From positions 21,547,996 through 21,611,995 of the forward strand of contig NC_087066.1 of the NCBI RefSeq assembly GCF_963678635.1: a DNA stretch of 64,000 bases, read 5' to 3'. Shown piece by piece: positions 27,163 through 39,697 of the stretch; positions within the stretch are counted from its first letter, which is position 1, and each line of letters starts with the position of its first letter. Source of the stretch: Symsagittifera roscoffensis (lineage: Eukaryota > Xenacoelomorpha > Acoela > Convolutidae). Made by a program: the position numbers and the translations under genes. The notes below the pieces were generated by a model. That model did not search any database. It had not been told where the DNA came from and saw only the letters and a list, made by a program, of their open reading frames with translations.

Positions 27163-30100
27163 CTAAAAAAACAAGTTCCATTAATACACCACCGAATTGG
27201 TAGTACACTTTGATACGATCAATAAAGGTTAAATACCATCTGGCAAAAAATCTTTGGCTTCCAAAGATTGGTGCAAAAAATAACTTTACATATGTACGCG
27301 GAGTGAAAATGCACAGCAGCAATTCCCAAATGCTGTGTGCAAAACGTTTCGACCATTTATTTTTGTATTTGATAAAATATTTATACATAGCCAATTACCA
27401 AGAAACATTGAATATGCATTATTTTGGAAGAAACACAATTAAAATCTAGCAATTACATCGTGCTCAAAATGCTGTTTAATCGGGCTCATACTTTCATCTT
27501 GGTTATCGACAGCATACAGATGGAGCAGAGATAGCGTTGCATATTTATCGGACATCTGTGTTCAGATAGCATCCTAGTCGGAGCTTCAAGCAAATTTTCT
27601 AAATTTTTTTCAGTACTTTCCGAAAGTAATTGCCCAAAGTTGCTTCCATGAATGTTTTGTCTCAATTGTAGTGATAAACTAAATATTGTGATAAACCTTT
27701 TTGGATAAAAATTTAGCCTAATTGTTGTGATAAACGTTTTAAAGAGTTTCAGATGGCGGAAATTAAGATCAATGATTTGTTCCAGCTGACCAATCGGTGA
27801 AGGATATTCTGAAACTTATTTTTGAAGATATCGGAAAAAAACGAAAGAATCAAGAAACAAAGTGAGGCGGTTTTGATACTGAAGAGTTAAGAAACATACC
27901 AAGAACTGCGGATATCAGAACAGGAATGATATAGTTCAAAAGACTGCATTATTATTGAAAATGCGGAACTGAACCTTGATAACCTCAGAAATATATGCGA
28001 GGTCTTCCTGCAAAAATTTTAGTACACAATTGTTACCGCGGCAAGGGCAACAGACTTCCCTCTACCGGTATTGTTAAATTTATTTACTCTGAACGTATAT
28101 ATGAGGATGGCTCTCGAACTGCGATTCACGTGCGTAATCAAAGAGCTCTCGATGATCTACAGTCCAGAGCGATTACGAGAAAGAAAAAGTCAGTGTCCTT
28201 ATTCAAAGTTGGTCACAATGAAGGAAACGTATTGAACGATGGCAACCGAGATTTTATCAAACTTCTGAGGGAAGCAAACGACGAAGAAACATCACAGCTG
28301 CTAGAAACTGAGTTATGTTGAGTTCAAGAAGACAAAAAATCTTAATTCTACTCCAGCAAGTGCTCTAAATGAGTGAAAGGGTAAAATCAATGAGTGGGAG
28401 AGACCCATGCCAGCTGCTATTCTTGAATATGAGATCTTTAAGGTGGCACTACCTAGAACTGCAAACTTATATCAGTACTTTGAAGGTTTTACCCTCTATA
28501 ATTGCATTAGGTGAGACTTGGCTTTGCGAAAGTGACAATACATTATTTTTGTCTCGATAACTAATGACCTCCCGTTGTTAAGGACAGAGAATCTAGAGGC
28601 GGTGAGGTTGTGACATATGTCTGCAATATTGAGTTTCAGTAATTTTCAATGTAATACTGACCTGGAGGAAGTAGTCATGAAATTAAAACTGAATAAAAAA
28701 TAAATAATGAATATAATTTGTTTCTACAGCGCGCCAAAACAAAATTAGGAAACCTTTTTAACAAGCTTTGAAACCTTGATGCCAAATAGTAACGACGTAA
28801 GCAACGACAACCAACAAAGCTTAACGAATTTAACAACTGTATTAATTATAGGCCCATTTCTTTGATCAGCTCTTCATTGAGTGTCAGTTTGGCTTTCGTA
28901 AAGGTTTTCTACAACTGACGCGGTAGCTCTTTTGGTAAATAAACTTCAAGTCTTATTCGTTAAAGCTATCTGTTGAATTATTGACCTTAAGAAAGCGTTT
29001 GATACATCAACTACCGGTACTTATTTTGAAATTGGAACGTTATGGAGTGCTCGGATTACCTCTTGATTTAATGAAGAGCTATTTAACTTCGCTTCGAAAT
29101 GGATATCAGTTACTCATGGGTGTCCTCGTTTATATCAATGATTTACCCTCTCATAGTCAAAATTCAAAAAAAAAATTTTTTGCAGCTGATACTGCCATTG
29201 TAGAAAAGAATGATAAACTTTTTCTGGGTGTTTCTCAAGTCAGCGACCGGATGAAGTCAAATCATCTCACCCTAAATAAGGACAAAACAAAAATTACGAG
29301 ATATTTTAAGTCAAAAACTGCAACAGCAGATTCAATTGTGTTAGACAACAAAAAATGATAATAGGTTTCGGTTATAAAGTATTTGAGAATATTGATTGAT
29401 GAAAAACTGACTTTTGATCCCCAAATTAATTATGTTTCTTTCTACCAAACTATCGAAATATTGATGTCATTTATATAGAATCACATACGTGTTTCATGGT
29501 AAGCATCTGTTTAATTACTACAATAGTTTCAATAACCAATCATTCATCATGGTGTTTTAAAATACGGTTGATCAAACGAAACTAGTCTGAATCAGGTTTA
29601 TGCAAAAACGAATTGTAAGAACAATATTTTTCAAACGATACCGTAATAACATACCCAGTGATTTTGAATTGCATTTGTATGAAATGTTCAACAGTATGAA
29701 CTTTCATAATAAATAGGCAAATTGGACAAAAATTAATGTAGAAAAATGACAAGAAAAATTGAAATTTTTTTTTTGAAAAAAAAACTTGTTTTACTTGCTT
29801 AAAATTAAAATTTAAGGTCTCAAATTAGACATAATTCAGTCATTGTAAGCCTGCTCGCTTGCTTTATTCGCTCGAAATAAAACGAAAAATCAAAAATTTT
29901 ATACCGGTTTTTCTCGACACTAGAGAAAATTTTGGGCATTTTTAATGTGGTTCGAATCACGACTGTAAGGGCTTTAATATGATACATCACTCAACCCAGT
30001 CCAACCATTATTTGTGGTACCTGATTTTGCGTGGGAAATAAAAAACCTAAAACACACCCGAACAGAAAGTTCCTCCCCATTTTCAATGGTCGGAACAATA

Positions 30101-32913
30101 AGGCAGGCTCTCTGAACTGGTGAAAACTTACTCCTTCAAAAATCCATGCTTCCAGAGTAACCCGACAAAAAACAAGCAGACAAATTACAGCCCTACAATT
30201 CTCCAGCTGGGGTTGGAACCCCAAGTCTGGTTCGCGATTAGAAAAACATTTGCTCTCGTAAGTAAAACTTGAAAACATGGCCAACAGAAAGAAACGAGCC
30301 AATGAACACAAGATAACAGAAAAATACGACTTTTGTTAAGAAAATTCAACTTTTAAATTTCGAAGAAAAACAGATTCCCTTTGAGCTCTTTCAAGAACAC
30401 TTTATTATTAGCACTTTTTTGATTAAATAAACCAAATTTGAGAAAACTGGCTCAAGAGGTAAAATTTTTATTTCGCTGGGAAACCTGATAATTAAATACA
30501 ATTTTGAAACTTAAAGTCGATCTGCGTTCATCGACTCTTAATTATGTATCTATCAAATGAAAAATTTTCAAGTTTATTTCATTCTGGAACATTTACCTGA
30601 TGGTGCCTAATTTTGCGTAAAAACAGCCAAATACAAAACTCCTTCGCACCCTTCAAGGATCGAAACGAATCATTATTTTTTCAGCGAGATACTTCAAAAA
30701 TTTGATGTTCTAGCACACACTTTACAAAAACTTTAACAGATGACCACCATTCAATTACGCTGCTAAGTAGTAGGACAAATATTCATCTCGATAGCAGCAT
30801 ATCATGCCGAAAAAAAACAATTGCGCTTAAAAAGTATGAGCGCAAAATTAAACTTTTCAACTATTGAAGAGACCAAAAATATTTACCTGTTGATCCCTGA
30901 CGTCCTAGAGTACCCAAAATCAGCCCAAAGCATTTCGCCGATTTGGCAGTGTTGATCGACTCCGTTCTGATTGAACACATACGTTGGAAGTCGTACGTTT
31001 CGCAGGTGAATTTCTTGCTATATGGGTCGTACTTGAAAGCTTTGATTACAGGATTAGCAATCATGATACTCTCAATGTGAAATCTCCCGTCGCCCAGATA
31101 TATTATAGCATCTGTATCCTTCGGTAACCGAGGAGAAGTACAGCCCAAGATTTCACCTACAAAAGGAAATCGGTATGAGAAGAGTTTTTGTGTCGAAAAT
31201 AACCAGGTAAACATAGCCAACTGACAGTTGAAAAAAAAGTAAGAGCAAAAAAACTGAAAAAATTGACTTGTTTTTCGAAAAACCTTCAACTTTTGAATTT
31301 CGAAGAAAAAATGAGATGGCCTATAAGCTCTTTGAATTTGAAGAACAATTGATGATGGACACTTCGTTGTTAAAATTAACCCTATTTGAGAAAACTGGAT
31401 CAATAGGTAAAACTCTTATTTCGCTGGAAAATCTGATAATTATTTCGTTTTTCGAAACTAGAAGTCGATCACGTTTTTCGTGGCCTTTACATTTTTGCTA
31501 TTCGATAGTGGAGTTTGCCTTGCTTATAACAAAAGGGATCAATTGAGCAATCTCCCCCCGTAATGACCAATTGAGCTATCTTCCCCCTAGTAAAAACGGT
31601 AAAACGCTACAAAATGACGTCAGCAAACGCAAGTAGATGGTTAATGTGTTCGTAACACGCAATTCAATGACCGACTGAAGTTTATTTTATGAGTATCGAG
31701 AAAAATTTCGAAAAAGAAGAAAATCGAAATTTATTTCAATTTTTTTGCACATTTTTGTTTGGGCTACCATTGCTTCTTCGAGCAAAGCGACTTACCAGGG
31801 TTGGTGCTCTAGCCTTGTATCTGGATATTTGGAACTGTTCTCAGCGGCTAATTAAAATTGCTTTTTTTTATTTCGGAAAGAAAATAGGAGCTTTATGTGA
31901 CTAAAGTCGCCTCAGTTTTATTGATCTTTTTAGCTCTGAATGTAATTTCTGAGCTTTGATATTGTAAATTGTGGCATTCCACTATCGTTGAAGAGTCTGA
32001 TTTATGATTTCATATAATTCAAACAATTTTGAAGTGGTTATAAACATGACTCAAGTAGCTATTGCGCTATCTCCCCCCGCGCGAGAATGGGGGGAGGGGA
32101 GATTGCTCAATTAATGCAACAAAAGAAAGGAAGTGAACTGAAAAAGAAATCAAAAGTCAACCCGCGAAAAATCAAAATTGAGAGTCAACAAATTTTTGGA
32201 CTTTTTCCTGAAAAAAAAATATTTAAAAAAATCACCTAGACTTATAATAGAAAACTCATTACCTCTATTACTCTTAATAATTAACCTGGAGAAAGAGGTC
32301 TGCTCTGGGGGTTGAAGACGCATAGACCTTTACTGTTAAGTTCTCTGCTTGATGTCTGAACTGCTGAGACAAACTGAATTGTACTAACCAGCGCTATCTT
32401 TGAACCCTGTTGAAAATTGTATATGACAGAGTCCAAAAAATGAGCAAGATCAACCTGAATATCAACGAAAATATACAGCAACTTGATACCCGGAGTTTCG
32501 TTCACCGGTACCAGGCAGCTGTGTCCGTAATGAACCATCAACTCTACGCCAAGAGCTCTAGCAGTAAAATCATCAATACAGCAAGCGCCATATGTGACGT
32601 CGCCCATTACTATTACATTACAACCAGTCATGATTTCGATTATATCAGCTATGGTGCACGCAAATAAAGTAAGACCTTCAGGCATTTGCAATGCGACAGT
32701 TTTGACTTTCAGTTCTTTTATTCGCCATATTGTTTTCGGAATTTCAAAATTGTAGTTGCTCGGTAATTTCTTGATTTCGTTCAACAAGAAAGAATCGTCT
32801 GTAACTTCCTCTGGAATTGAACAGTTAGCTGATATATTCGGTACAGTAAACTTTTTGGCCTTTGAGGTATTCACAGATACAATGTCTGCTTCATTCATCA
32901 AATCGCACATCAT
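26774..32913 (-). CDS. DPH1: diphthamide biosynthesis protein DPH1, three exons
   Basis: Exons are 32913-32286, 31156-30887 and 27162-26774, with GT-AG introns and matching phases (1, 1). They give 428 residues, close to the usual length of about 440. DPH1 with DPH2 forms a cytosolic radical-SAM-type [4Fe-4S] enzyme that transfers the 3-amino-3-carboxypropyl group of SAM to the target histidine of elongation factor 2, the first step of diphthamide synthesis. Family signatures are [45 protein letters not shown] and [10 protein letters not shown] in exon 1, [11 protein letters not shown] and [11 protein letters not shown] in exon 2, and [13 protein letters not shown] and YPMDFYA in exon 3. The three cluster-binding cysteines are near residues 111/112, 215 and 343. 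The gene looks intact. The ATG at 32911-32913 is the first in frame, and a second follows at once. Confidence 0.95.
27760..29720 (+). pseudogene. degenerate non-LTR (LINE) retrotransposon, antisense in DPH1 intron 2
   Basis: Pieces of a LINE lie in order on the plus strand. An ORF1-like block at 27995-28321 contains STGIVKF and DLQSRAI. An endonuclease fragment at 28369-28560 contains LNMRSLR and [11 protein letters not shown], as in APE-type LINE endonucleases. RT blocks at about 28970-29358 carry [35 protein letters not shown] and an FAADT form of the FADDT box. Stops, frameshifts and the loss of the catalytic Asp pair make it dead. The poor conservation does not allow a clade call; CR1- or jockey-like is a guess. 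Confidence 0.8.
30887..31156 (-). CDS. DPH1: DPH1 exon 2
   Basis: 90 codons starting [11 protein letters not shown] with the second cluster cysteine, then [23 protein letters not shown] and LGTLGRQGS. Acceptor TTTTGTAG, donor GTAAAT, phase 1 at both ends. Confidence 0.93.
31541..32112. mobile_element. possible MITE with 17-bp inverted ends in DPH1 intron 1
   Basis: The plus strand begins aattgagcaatctcccc (31541-31557) and ends with its exact reverse complement ggggagattgctcaatt (32096-32112). Further inverted matches lie just outside and inside the ends (cgatagtggagtttgcc and ggcattccactatcg). No target-site duplication is clear and the 572-bp interior has no recognised ORF. Confidence 0.45.
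32286..32913 (-). CDS. DPH1: DPH1 exon 1
   Basis: 209 codons plus one base, from [10 protein letters not shown] through the first cluster cysteine (GACC) to RPLSP, before a GTTAAT donor. The N-terminal 45 residues are poorly conserved, as in other DPH1 proteins. A possible splice acceptor (TTTTTAG) lies a few bases upstream of the ATG, so an untranslated upstream exon is possible. Confidence 0.93.
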
Positions 32914-33258
32914 ACTCTAAAAATTATTTTTAATATTTCCCATCAATCGCTATATTCAATTTAAAATGTTTCGAGAAAGAGAGAGAGGGATACAGATAAA
33001 AGAGTTTAAAGAAAGGTAAAAAACTTAAATATTAAAAAACATATTGCCTATTATCCTCTTCTTTATTTTTTTTTGGAGTCAATCAGAAGACAAAATCCAT
33101 CATGGTAGCGGAATTTACTACACTCGTCCTTCATCATTTCACCCGATCAAAAAAATCTTGCAATGTCATATACAACTGCAACCTCTCTATGGCAACCTAT
33201 CGAAAAATATCGTGAAAAAATTTAAATGTAATTGAAGACAAAGTTATTGGTCCGAAAA
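32914..33258. other. short spacer upstream of DPH1, between the gene and the LTR
   Basis: This 345-bp stretch must hold the DPH1 promoter. It contains a short GA-rich tract (gagaaagagagagaggg, minus-strand CT-rich) near 32973-32990. No TATA box or initiator can be assigned with confidence. Confidence 0.4.
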
Positions 33259-34157
33259 TGTGAAATTCGACCAGAATGGACGAAAATGCAGATTCGAAAT
33301 TTTAGCAGCTAACCTTCCGAATTAGCAGTTTTGAAGGATTAGCAGTGTTATTGGAACGATTAGCCAAACTGTGAAGGCTAGAATATTCTGGTGTTTCAAA
33401 TTTTTAAATTTTCGAAGTATGACGTCATATTTCTGAGAAACGTCAGAAACGGCCATTTTGGCAGAAAAACCGAATTATAACACAACAACAACAGTTGCGG
33501 CGAATATAACAACGGAAAAACTTAGAATCGGAATTAGAGACGAGCAGAAATAGCAGAAACCGTTCCGAGTTGCAACTATTGTGTCGCTACAATTGTTGCA
33601 AGGCCGTTGCGAACAACGGTGAAAGGTAGAAGACAGCCTTCCGGAAGAAAATAGTTGTCTTATTTCCCCGGATTCAAGAATCCGGAGGGGCCTCGGGACT
33701 GAAACTTATAGCATTTTACATAAATTTTAGCTTCCCTATTATGTCCTGAATTGAATTTGATTAACATTTGAATCCATTTTGCTAGGATGAGAAGCTAGGA
33801 GTTGGGGGAAAGGGTGGAGATGATGATGGAGATGATGATTTTTATCTACTGAACAAAAACAATAATAATTCAAGAAGTAGTAGTAGCCCTGATTTTAGGA
33901 GTGATCTCGTGGTCTGGGGATACTGAGACCCAGCCATGAGCTCACTGATTTTGCATGTAATTAAGTTAATTTGAGCGTTCTGGTCGAAGCCGGAGAACAA
34001 TAACGTTTTTGTCGACCCGATGTTAGAAAGACCACCAAAAGAACTGGCTTTGGTAGAGACGGTGAAAAACATGTAAAGCTCTGTTTAGACGTTGGCCTGT
34101 CGTCTTAGGACCTAGCATTACTTTCCGTCGATATGTATCTTCCCGGCGAATGTTACA
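33259..34157 (+). repeat. 5' LTR of element A
   Basis: Matches 48337-49236 over its length with scattered substitutions and short indels, for example extra bases around the purine tract. It starts TGTGAAATTCGACC and ends GAATGTTACA. The two repeats differ enough to suggest the insertion is not recent. An internal purine tract (33789-33822) and a duplicated 'acaacggaaaaacttagaatcgg' block, repeated in the leader near 34822, are notable. Confidence 0.8.
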
Positions 34158-34169
34158 TAGATGTTTTTA

Positions 34170-34184
34170 TGGCGCTCCTGGGTG
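34170..34184 (+). other. candidate primer-binding site of element A
   Basis: TGGCGCTCCTGGGTG begins with the TGG expected opposite a tRNA 3' CCA. It lies 12 nt past the LTR end. The same sequence at the same distance occurs in element B (53673-53687). The primer tRNA is not identified; the acceptor pattern is only loosely Asn-like. Confidence 0.5.
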
Positions 34185-37100
34185 TTATTTTTTTCAACAT
34201 CATGACCGGCAGAACCGTTAACGAGCACTCCGCGCCGAGCAGATGCTCACATTAACGCCCTTAATAGGCCAAAACCGCCGGGGCGGAAGGGTAGTTCGGA
34301 ACGCGGAAGCCTTCCGGATTACCGTGAATAGCTTTTTAACCTAGTTACGACCGAAAATTCACGAACCAGGAAGGGTGGGGTGATCGGTCATCACCTCGTT
34401 CCCTGAGAGGTTTGTGACCAAAAACACTTAAAGATATAAATAAAACCAAACAAATAAGAGTATAGTACCCAAGAAAAACAAAAACAAACATCAAAAATAA
34501 CCGAAAAAACCAAAAAGAGTAAAAAAAGTAAAAAATCAGTAGAAATCATATCCCCCAGACAAGATGCGGTCCGACCCTCCCGTTTGTTGTTGATAGATAT
34601 ATTGTTGTTACAGGCATTTATATCAGTCAGGATTGTTACGATCATTTTTGTAGAACATTTGTGAGGCTTGTACTGTAGGGTTATTTGAGTATTTAAGCAC
34701 GTTAATGCTTATTTGCGCTCAATCCGGAAGGGTCTGCTGATTTGCGCTCAATCCGGAGGGGTCTTGGGAGAAGACTGATCCGGCAAGCAGTACAAGGAGC
34801 AACAAGAAGCGGCGACGATAACAACGGAAAAACTTAGAATCGGCATTAGAGACAACGACAACAACAATCCACTGTTGGGTATCGTTAACAAGTTTTGTAT
34901 CCCTTTTGGTACAAAAATTAAGATAGTAATCTGTGGGGGGCTCGACAGTGCTGCACTGTAGTGACCCTTCACCGAACTGCGCATATCTGAGTTAGGCACC
35001 TTAATTCGGATATTGAACAAACCCGGAGCGGTATAGTTTTACCAATATTATTACTTATATAGCCCATAATAATAGTCCTATATCGTTTTTCAGTAAAAAA
35101 ACAAAGAAAATTGACCGGTTTTTAGGGTCAAAATAGCGATATTTTGATCGTCCCACAAATCGCGATTTTTGACATATCGATATTTTTTGAAACGGAAAAA
35201 AGCGCTAAATTAGTGCGTTACATCGTAATTGCACTACTATAGTAGATAGAACCAGTTAAGTTTAGTTCGGAAGTGGTTGGAACTATTTTGGTACCAAAAA
35301 CCGAATTTTCGTGATTTTTGAGAAAACGGAACACTATAAAATCAGAAAATTTTTTGAAATTTTTGAGTTAGGACAGTAAAAATAGTTGTTCGGACAACTT
35401 CTACTAGTGAATCTATAGGTTCTAAAAACCGCTTCCCGAAAACCTTCCGGGTTACAGAGAAATCGAACTTAACGTGTTTGATTCAGTGGATTCATCAATC
35501 CGGAGGGGTCCAGGTAGCATAGTTTTTCGCAAATTTTTTCAACTAAAGCGTTTTAGATCGGGTTTTTTGCATTGAACTAGAAAAGTAATGGCCTTTTAAG
35601 CTCGGATCAAAAATTTTTAGGTCGAAAAGAACGGAATTGCAAAAAAAGTTAGGCGGAACCTATAAGAGAGAAAATTTTTGAGTTTGGAAGAAAGGCGTTT
35701 TGGTTAATAACTTTTGAACGACTGGACTGATCCAGTTGATCTTGTTACCATTAGATCAGAAATTATTTGAGCTTATTAGTAGGAACAAGAATTTTTCGAA
35801 AAAGTAAGCGTGAAAATTTTTTGAGATTGTTTTTGGCAAATTCACCAATTTGGGAGGATAGACCCTTCACGTTTTAAAATTTTTTTTTGGAAAGCCCGTA
35901 CACCCCTACCAAAAGGTGATAGCGGTTGAATAAAGTAACTTTAGGCTGTTCTGGACGAAAAGGGAAGGCTAAAGGCACAAGAAAACCTTAATCGAGCCGA
36001 AGTTAGGCAAGCGATAAGACCCTTCACCGTTAGCGTGAACTGTCAAATAAGAGGCTTAACTTCAATCCGGAAGGGTCTAGGAAAGGATCACATACCCTTC
36101 CTAGTTAATTCAAACAGCATAATAGCATCGGAGAACGTATCCGGAGGGGTATAGGTTGAAAATCAAGGAAATCTCCGAAAAGCTACTTTTACAAAACCAG
36201 AGGGCTCCCAATCCGCAGGGGTCCAATTTTTTTTCAAATTCGGAGGGGTCCCAATCCGGAGGGGACTTGTTTTCACAAAACCGGAGGGGTCCCAATCCGA
36301 AGGGGTCTTATATTTGCTAACTCAGAGGGGTCCCAATCAGGAGGGGTCTCAATTTTGGCAATCCGGAAGGGTCCTATTTTTGCCAATCCGGAGGGGTACT
36401 GTTTTTTGTCAACACGGAGGGTTATTATTTTATTAAAGGACTTAGGTAAACAGAAGAAAAGATTATAGTGAGAGTTATTAGGTTATTAACAGACAGGCTA
36501 GGAATCAGTGACTGCACTGGTAACTTGCCTTTCAATAAAGACCAGACCAAAACAGAACAGGTCCGAACTCGGATATTCCTGACACTAAGTCTAAATTAAA
36601 AAAAAGTGTAACTCATTGGTGTGGATTGAAACCCCATACGTTTTTGCGAAAAGTGACTGCCCTGAGGATTTTAGTAGGTCTAGTTCGGACAGTGCGAAGG
36701 CAGATAGGTAACACAGTACTCGGTGGGTGCAATAGACGCCCAATTGAGAAAATTACTGCCTTCAAAATTTTGTCTGTTTGGTGCAGCACCAAGCAGGGAA
36801 AGCTTTTTCTTTAAAATACAAGACAGACTAATGTACTGCGACTGACTAAAAGTACAATACACATACGTTTTTCACAGAAATGTTCTTATTCTGTTATTTT
36901 TTGATTTTAAATCAACATAATTTGCGCTTGATTGGGTAGTGAGTACACTATCTTTTAAATTGACTGATATCATCATATTGTGCTTGTTCTCAAATCTTAC
37001 GACCGATAATCGGTTAGTGCGAATAAATTATATACAAGCTGTACTCTGATAACATACAGGGATTCGTGGTCACTATTTAATAGAATCTTGTGAAATTTAT

Positions 37101-37189
37101 TGTGTTGTGTTATTATTATCAATAGTCAAACTAGAAGGTCTTTAGAAATCGAATTGAGTGTATAGGCATTAAGAAGGGATAGATTGGAA
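34185..37189 (+). other. 3-kb untranslated leader of element A
   Basis: No conserved ORF lies between the primer site and gag. The leader is AT-rich with runs of A-rich low complexity near 34430-34540. It carries a repeated copy of an LTR segment near 34810-34870 and the CCGGAGGGGTC motif array toward its 3' half. Such a long leader is unusual for Gypsy elements. Confidence 0.6.
36060..36425 (+). repeat. array of (A)ATCCGGAGGGGTCC motifs
   Basis: At least a dozen copies of a 13-14 bp motif with core CCGGAGGGG lie at 36064, 36138, 36197, 36209, 36238, 36253, 36280, 36294, 36321, 36336, 36360, 36384 and 36411. Isolated copies lie at 33681, 34722, 34750 and 35497. All are in the same orientation and are separated by unrelated AT-rich DNA, so this is not a simple tandem repeat but a cluster of sites. 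The core TCCGGA is palindromic. Confidence 0.75.
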
Positions 37190-39697
37190 ATGAGTCTAGA
37201 CAAGTCAAGGATACCCAAACGAGGTAATAGCTCTAGGAAATTCATACCTAAAAAGCAAAGAAGAGCAATGACCGACCCTTTTGTGGAACGGATCACACGA
37301 GCCCGGACCGACAAAGGGGAGACGGTTTCAGGCAGAATGGTTGAAACTAGGAGTCAGAAGTCCTCAGAAGAGCGCAAAGCTATGCTAGAAGTGGAGGTCC
37401 ATACGGACCAGGCCATGAATTAGAACCAGGAAATACATGGACCGGAGGGGAGAGGCAGAAGGCTGGCGAGTGAATCTACTCCGGTAGAACAAGGCCAAGA
37501 TTTTGCCACTTCCACCGGGACACTGGACCGAGAGGAGATGTCGGAACTGTCCGACATCTCTACTGAATTAGTGGCAACTAGAAGATCTCCAACAGACAAC
37601 ACCATGATGGCAGGCGGGACTGAGAAACAAACGACGTCCTCATCCTTCTCAGAAAGAATGAAGAACACTTTCGGAAACATCTTTCCATTCACCATTGGAG
37701 TGGGCACAGGATTTGAAGGTGAATCCCAGGAGGAAGAAGAGGACGAAGACGAGCAACTGGATTTTGGATCTCAAGTCAGCCTCAATTGTTCGACCCAGGA
37801 GAATGAGGCATACGTCGAAAGAGAGACTGGAACCATGGAAAAATTTGGTGTGGTGAGAACGATAAGCAAAGACGCAATTACACCAGGCAAGTCGAGAGGC
37901 TTTGCGAGTATGACAAATTCAGAGATGCGAACTGAGGAGAAAAGAAATAAAGGGCTAGGCAACGCATTGGCGGATCCTGAAGTGGATAATGAAAAGACGC
38001 CGAGGCAGAGAATCAAAGCCCGAATCTCGACGAGCACGAAGCTACCTGGGATCGACAGGGTGACACCGCCACTAGTGACGTCACTAGTGGAAAACGGGGC
38101 ATCATTAGAAGAAGCCTTGAACAACTTAGTGGGCAGTATAGGAGAACAGAATGAACAGATGTCCATAAGAATGAGTGAACTAGAAAGAGCAGTCCACATT
38201 GAAAGGGAAAGTCTGCGGGAAGAAATAAACCGCAATAGACAAGAAGTTGGTAGGAGCGAAAAACGTTTGAAGGAAAGAACGGACGAGCACATAGCGAAAA
38301 ACTTGTCGGGAGTGACAAGAGAAGCGGAACAGAGAGAGTTACGCTTAAGAGACGACATGCAGAAGTTAAGAATTCAGCAAGAGCAGTCTCTTGGGACTCT
38401 TGACACAAAGATAGACGCGATGATGGAGAGGCGAACTCAGGCTATCATGGATAGGTTGGACGGGCTACTAAGCAGCAAGAGTGGACCAAAAGAAGGAGAA
38501 CCGAACTCGGGAGGTCCCAGCAGGGAGCCGAAGGTGAACTTCAATGACCATCAAAGGAGGAGGACATACGGATCCACTTGAGGTAGGGGCAGTTCAGCAG
38601 GCTATGCCACAAGGGATAATAGAACATGGGGCCCAAACAGTAGAGCAAGTTCAACGGGGAACAGACAGACCTCTAACGAACGACCGACGCAAGGCACACA
38701 TGCGACTGGGGGAGGTGATTCCGGTAACAGGAGACATGCGAGCCCAGGGAGGAGTCATGTGGGCCAAGGGGGAAACACTCACGGCGATTCAGATTGCAGG
38801 AATGCACCGAATACAGAGCCCTTAACAAGGTGTGATGACACTCAGGCGGGGCACTCGAGAGATATTATGCCAATGGCCACAGCCTTTGAACCCCTGAACA
38901 GGTCTTTGGAGACATTCCTGAAGAGGTTATCCAGAACCAAAGAACGCAGTGAGAAGTCCAGAAGAGTCTTTAAGAAACGAAGATGCTACAAAGACGAATC
39001 TGATGGCTGTATTGATACCTGGATAGAGGTAATGAAACTGCAGTTCGAGGAAGAGGATTTATCGGAAAGACAAGAATGCAGTGCGCTTACCAGTAACTTG
39101 GAGGGGACAGCCCTGAACTGTGTCATGGCCAAGAAGCAATATCAGCGAGATACAGCTGAAAAAATCTTCGAAATCTTGTTTAATCGTTTCGGATCAGGGG
39201 TGCAGGGGCACCAGGCAATGATGCGCTTCGAGAAACGAAGGCAACGAGAAGATGAGACGATTGACAAGTTTCTAGACGATTTGGAGATGTTGGAAAGGCG
39301 TAGCCAACCAGATGAGTCAAACAGAAGGATGAACCTGGCAGTAGCCTCAAAGCTCATCGATGGTGTGAAGAATGATGAACTTCGAACAATGCTAGCAACG
39401 CATTACACACCACTATCAACCAATGCGCCAACACCAGAGGAGTTGAGGCTCAAGTCAAAAGAATGTCTTTTGTTGAAACCTCCTTCGAGATCTGGATATT
39501 ATAAGAACAATTATGGCAATTTTAACAACGGACCAGCAAACCAAGGGAACAACTGGTACAAACCGAGGGATGATATGGACAAGAGACGCTCTTTTGCCAA
39601 TTGCAGTTCAACGGACCATCATGTGTCAGCTAACTTACAAACAAGGCATGAAAGCAATAGGCTTAAGCCTCGAAGACGAAGATGCGTCAGAAGTTGA
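37190..39697 (+). pseudogene. gag: element A gag: matrix-like, coiled coil and capsid regions
   Basis: One reading frame runs from the ATG at 37190 to 39697, interrupted by TAG at 37421 and TGA at 38579. The first part is basic (RIPKRGNSSRKFIPKKQRR) and then acidic (QEEEEDEDEQ). A predicted coiled coil lies at about 38150-38470, rich in Glu/Arg heptads. Gly/Ser/Arg-rich linkers come next. The capsid-like retrotransposon gag region at about 38880-39500 contains DTWIEVMKLQF, FEILFNRFGSG and FEKRRQREDETIDKFLDDLE. The frame is lost near 39630, inside the first zinc knuckle. The protein would assemble virus-like particles and bind the element RNA. Confidence 0.8.

Noticed and set aside
27163-27394. 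Upstream part of the open frame that contains DPH1 exon 3
   Set aside because: Lies before a good TTTTTTTAG acceptor and does not match DPH1; the splice phase fits only the downstream part.
33782-33850. LTR start placed after the internal purine tract
   Set aside because: The direct repeat extends about 530 bp further upstream to TGT in both copies, with a possible AAAA duplication outside; kept only as an alternative.
36060-36425. CRISPR array
   Set aside because: Eukaryotic context, irregular spacing and short 13-bp motifs; not a repeat-spacer structure.
37771-38408. Long minus-strand ORFs opposite gag of element A
   Set aside because: Ser/Leu-rich shadows of the Glu/Arg-rich coiled-coil coding strand; no independent support.
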